A stretch of DNA of 64,000 nt from the NCBI GenBank assembly GCA_021292105.1, contig CM037871.1, positions 21,944,057-22,008,056 of the forward strand. Reading direction: 5' to 3'. This DNA is from Anadara kagoshimensis. Taxonomy: Eukaryota; Mollusca; Bivalvia; Arcoida; Arcidae. Under the pieces are notes generated by a model that saw only the letters and a program-made list of their open reading frames with translations, made no database searches and was not told the origin of the DNA. The translations under genes were made by a program, and so were the position numbers. Below, piece after piece: positions 61,511-64,000 of this stretch. Within the stretch, counting starts at the first letter, position 1. The number at the start of each line of letters is the position of its first letter.

Positions 61511-62458
61511 TTAAAATTTTGACATGTTGATAGAAATGTCTCCACCTCCTTTTAAGAACATTTTTTTGTCTTTCCGAACACGATACCTGTGTATTGCATA
61601 AATGATCACTGCTAGGATCATAAGTCCCAACATAACACCAAATATAATAGCTAGTTCTCTGTCGTATGAATCACCGGAAGTCTGACTAGATGTGCTTTTT
61701 GACGTGCTTCCTGTAGAAGCGCTGTGTTCATTTGTTGGAACGATCTGAGTTGACGGTTTAGTGGAACTGTTGCTATTTTTAGGTATTTTCAGTTCTGTTG
61801 TAGATACGTTTGCTGCTACTACAGTTGTTGGTTGTGTTGCTGATGTTGATGGTTCTACTGTTTTTGATGCCGATGATGATGGCTCTGGCTTCGATGTTAT
61901 TGGTGATTGTGAGAATACTGCTACAGATACACTTTTGTTTGCTGTTGATGTTGTTGGTAATGACGTCGCTGTTAATGTTTTTGTCGTTTTTGCTTTTGTT
62001 GACGGTGGCAGTGATGCTGTTGACGTTAATACTGTCGACGGTTGCAGTGATGTCGTTGATGGTGACACTATTGACGGTGGCAGTGATGCTGGTAATGGTG
62101 GTACTGTTGTTGGGGATGGTTTAGTTGATTTCGTTGTCGTTGTTTTCGTTGATGATGTTTTTGTTGTTGTTGTTTTCGTTGTTGGTGATGTTGTTATTGT
62201 TTTCGTTGTTGGTGATGTTGTTGTCGTTTTCGTTGTTGGTGATGTTGTTGTTGTTTTCGTTGTTGGTGATGTTGTTGTTGTTTTCGTTGTTGGTGATGTT
62301 GTTGTTGTTTTCGTTGTTGGTAATGTTGTTGTTGGTGTAATTGTTGTTGTTATTGGCGTAGTTGTTGGTGGTGTAGGTGTTGATGTTGTTACTGCTTCTG
62401 TTGAATTTATTGATACGTTTGCGACTGCAGTAACTGATACTGCATCTGTTGCTTTTCC
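61511..62458 (-). CDS. Mucin-like single-pass membrane protein, 3' exon
   Basis: Terminal exon of 315 codons plus stop, opened by acceptor TATACTTCCAG/GGA at 62459. The frame is Thr/Ser/Pro-rich throughout: first a degenerate TTSPTTKT octapeptide repeat coded by a 24-bp unit (about 62165-62330), then an irregular Ser/Thr region with several N-glycosylation sequons (NKS, NVS, NSS). A transmembrane helix (LAIIFGVMLGLMILAVIIYA) lies about 50 residues from the end, followed by HRYRVRKDKK and a short cytosolic tail ending NMSKF. This implies type I topology with a heavily O-glycosylated ectodomain. The signal peptide must lie in an upstream exon that I could not find, perhaps beyond the window. 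Function unknown; mucin-like adhesion or mucosal surface proteins are the nearest analogy. Repeat number probably varies between alleles. Confidence 0.75.
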   Translation of the reverse strand, partial: GKATDAVSVTAVANVSINSTEAVTTSTPTPPTTTPITTTITPTTTLPTTKTTTTSPTTKTTTTSPTTKTTTTSPTTKTTTTSPTTKTITTSPTTKTTTTKTSSTKTTTTKSTKPSPTTVPPLPASLPPSIVSPSTTSLQPSTVLTSTASLPPSTKAKTTKTLTATSLPTTSTANKSVSVAVFSQSPITSKPEPSSSASKTVEPSTSATQPTTVVAANVSTTELKIPKNSNSSTKPSTQIVPTNEHSASTGSTSKSTSSQTSGDSYDRELAIIFGVMLGLMILAVIIYAIHRYRVRKDKKMFLKGGGDISINMSKF

Positions 62459-62459
62459 C

Positions 62460-63740
62460 TGGAAGTATATAAGACATTATGAAGTAGACATTGTTGCTCA
62501 TGAAAGATTTTATAACAATCAATCAGAAAATCGCCGAAATTGATTATCACAATTGTCTTAAGCGCTAATTAACTTGAACATATATAGTACAATGTTTTTT
62601 ATATTAGACTTTAGAAGATCCCAATGCCTTTTTCTATTTAAAAATATGACAACCAAAATACATTGATCTTTGACCGGGACCGTCATGCACTGCCATGTGC
62701 ACATCTATTAAATATGAAGACTTTCGTATAGTTCAAGAAATATTAACATACACATGAACGTTCGTACGGAGAGACAGAGAAATAAATGCAACACGTCCAT
62801 GTACACTGGGGTAAAAAGAAACCATTTATGATGCTTACTAGAATCGAACTTTGTAATTCTTTGTCGCGACACCATTGTACGATTGTACATAATATGGGGT
62901 CTATTAGTACGGGTGATTGACAAAATAATCACTCACAATTTTGCCCCTCGTGATGTACCATTTTGAAAACGAATGAGATACACTGAAATTTGTGGCAGCC
63001 ATTTTAAAATTTAAAATGGAAAATTCACATTATACAATAGGGAAAAGTTTCTTGTTATCTCAATTTAATCTAAACTTATAACAATCATACTAGTTATTGG
63101 TATTTGAAAGATCTTGGGTTTCCACCAATGGTAACAATGATCGACACACTATTGTCGTTAGCATCCATGCTCACTTACTTGGTGGAATTTCCGATATTTA
63201 ACTTAATTTGTCAGTTTTCACTTTGCTTTTGACGCTGTGTTTTGGACATGGATGGGTATGTTAGTTTTTTTTTACTAAAAATTAGACGTCAATGACAAGG
63301 AATACTGCACTACTAGTATTACCAACCGCATTTAGCATCTTTTTAAAAAGGTCTTTAATTAAACTTTCTATTTATACTTTGCTATCGCCAATTCGTACAA
63401 TAGTGTTACAGTTGTTCAAGGAATGGTTTACAAACAATGAACCACAAGCAAATTACCATTACAATAGCTTATATTGAGGTTTTAGAAGTACATTTGATAA
63501 AAACCAAAACTTATAATACCAAATGACTTGAAATGAGTGTCTAGTACATAGAACCAAAATAACATCTACGTATTCTATGTGTAAAATAGGAAGAGAGGTC
63601 TGCTTTATATAAACCACTTAGCTGTATTAGAACAAGCATGGAATCATGCAGCTTTCTCGTTATTGTCAGAAATATACTATAATTGTCTAAATTTCCTGCA
63701 GATTGAAATTTTAAATTTCTCAAAAACTAAGGTATACAAA
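62460..63740. other. No recognised exon
   Basis: Should contain intron of the mucin-like gene. No signal-peptide exon could be recognised. A weak retroelement-like stretch (GTCAGTTTTCACTTTGCTTT) lies at 63210-63260. Confidence 0.4.
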
Positions 63741-63744
63741 GTAT

Positions 63745-63905
63745 TTCCTAAGTTTAATTTGGTAAAATATATTTTGGTCCTTTGGGTAGCTTTTCAACAT
63801 CTTCAAAATAATTTTGGTTTCATAATTTTGGTCCAAGCACTACTGATGAGGAATTGTATTCCGAAACGGCCGTCTAGTGCTGTAAAATTAAAACTGGTAT
63901 AATAT
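63745..63905 (+). mobile_element. Penelope-like retroelement terminus, copy B
   Basis: Near-identical inverted copy of 4785-4935: TTTGGTCCTTTGGGTAGCTT, TTCAACATCTTCAAAATAAT, the hammerhead, then AAAATTAAAACTGGTATAAT. Only a handful of differences over about 150 bp suggest recent mobility. Confidence 0.6.
63836..63881 (+). ncRNA. Type I hammerhead ribozyme, intact
   Basis: Stem I AGCACTA (63836-63842), CTGATGA (63843-63849), stem II GGAAT-TGT-ATTCC (63850-63862), GAAA (63863-63866), stem III C-GGCC-G, GTC (63872-63874), then TAGTGCT (63875-63881), closing 7 perfect stem I pairs. Cleavage is expected after C63874. All catalytic core positions match the consensus. Confidence 0.88.
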
Positions 63906-64000
63906 GCATTTAGATACACGGTTAAGGTAATTTCTTACTGTCCCGGAATCAATATCCCGGTATGCCATGGTCAAAAAGATATTTTTCAGGCACACGTGAA

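Noticed and set aside
62121..62522. 133-codon minus ORF of Asn/Thr repeats (NNITNNEN)
   Set aside because: Out-of-frame reading of the same mucin VNTR.
61761..62543. 260-codon plus-strand ORF rich in Val/Asp (VVFVVGDV repeats)
   Set aside because: Antisense shadow of the mucin-like exon; the 24-bp repeat keeps several frames open. The minus frame has acceptor, mucin composition and a transmembrane helix.

Overview
The window looks like nuclear DNA of a bivalve mollusc, or at least a lophotrochozoan animal. It is visibly AT-rich and gene-poor. Coding exons are split by GT-AG introns. It is crowded with tRNA-derived SINEs, MITEs, minisatellites, LINE and Penelope-like retroelement debris and a mariner relic. 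RING/B-box (TRIM-like) genes and intracellular TIR genes are known to be expanded in bivalves, which fits; the species cannot be named from the sequence.

Four protein genes are well supported, all on the minus strand. (1) A two-exon TIR-domain gene (14851-17615) whose second exon encodes two membrane segments and a Pro-rich tail. (2) and (3) Two paralogous RING/B-box/coiled-coil genes (27008-28983 and 42703-44110). I rebuilt their small first coding exons: each is exactly 64 bp, ends in phase 1, and precedes one large exon. (4) The 3' exon of a mucin-like single-pass membrane protein (61511-62458), whose upstream exons were not found. Weaker candidates are a CXC-motif ORF (2276-2596) and an orphan ORF (32331-32607). 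TIR and TRIM-like proteins are typical of innate immune signalling, so the region may be an immune-type neighbourhood; this is inference.

Layout. 1-13 kb: dispersed repeats, three minisatellites, a SINE with target-site duplication, a MITE nested in retroelement sequence, and one dispersed copy of the element that forms the large array further on. 13-18 kb: LINE remnants and the TIR gene, whose intron is largely a minisatellite. 18-27 kb: retroelement ends, a second copy of the repeat at position 1, an intact SINE and a 668-bp terminal-inverted-repeat element. 27-29 kb: first TRIM-like gene. 29-42 kb: tandem repeats, two related MITEs and reverse-transcriptase fragments. 42.7-44.2 kb: second TRIM-like gene, with a likely 5' UTR exon near 47.46 kb. 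48.6-57.6 kb: tandem array of about 1.9-2.05 kb units full of CA/GA microsatellites. 58.2-59.5 kb: mariner relic inside a TA microsatellite. 60-64 kb: minisatellite, mucin-like gene and a Penelope-like terminus.

The most interesting non-gene signals are: type I hammerhead ribozymes (two intact, one decayed) inside a repeat resembling Penelope-like element termini; a minisatellite that copies the 5' splice site of the TIR gene about 18 more times inside the intron; a dispersed element with short hairpins whose stems persist while loops change; and a 21-bp minisatellite built on a perfect 14-bp palindrome.
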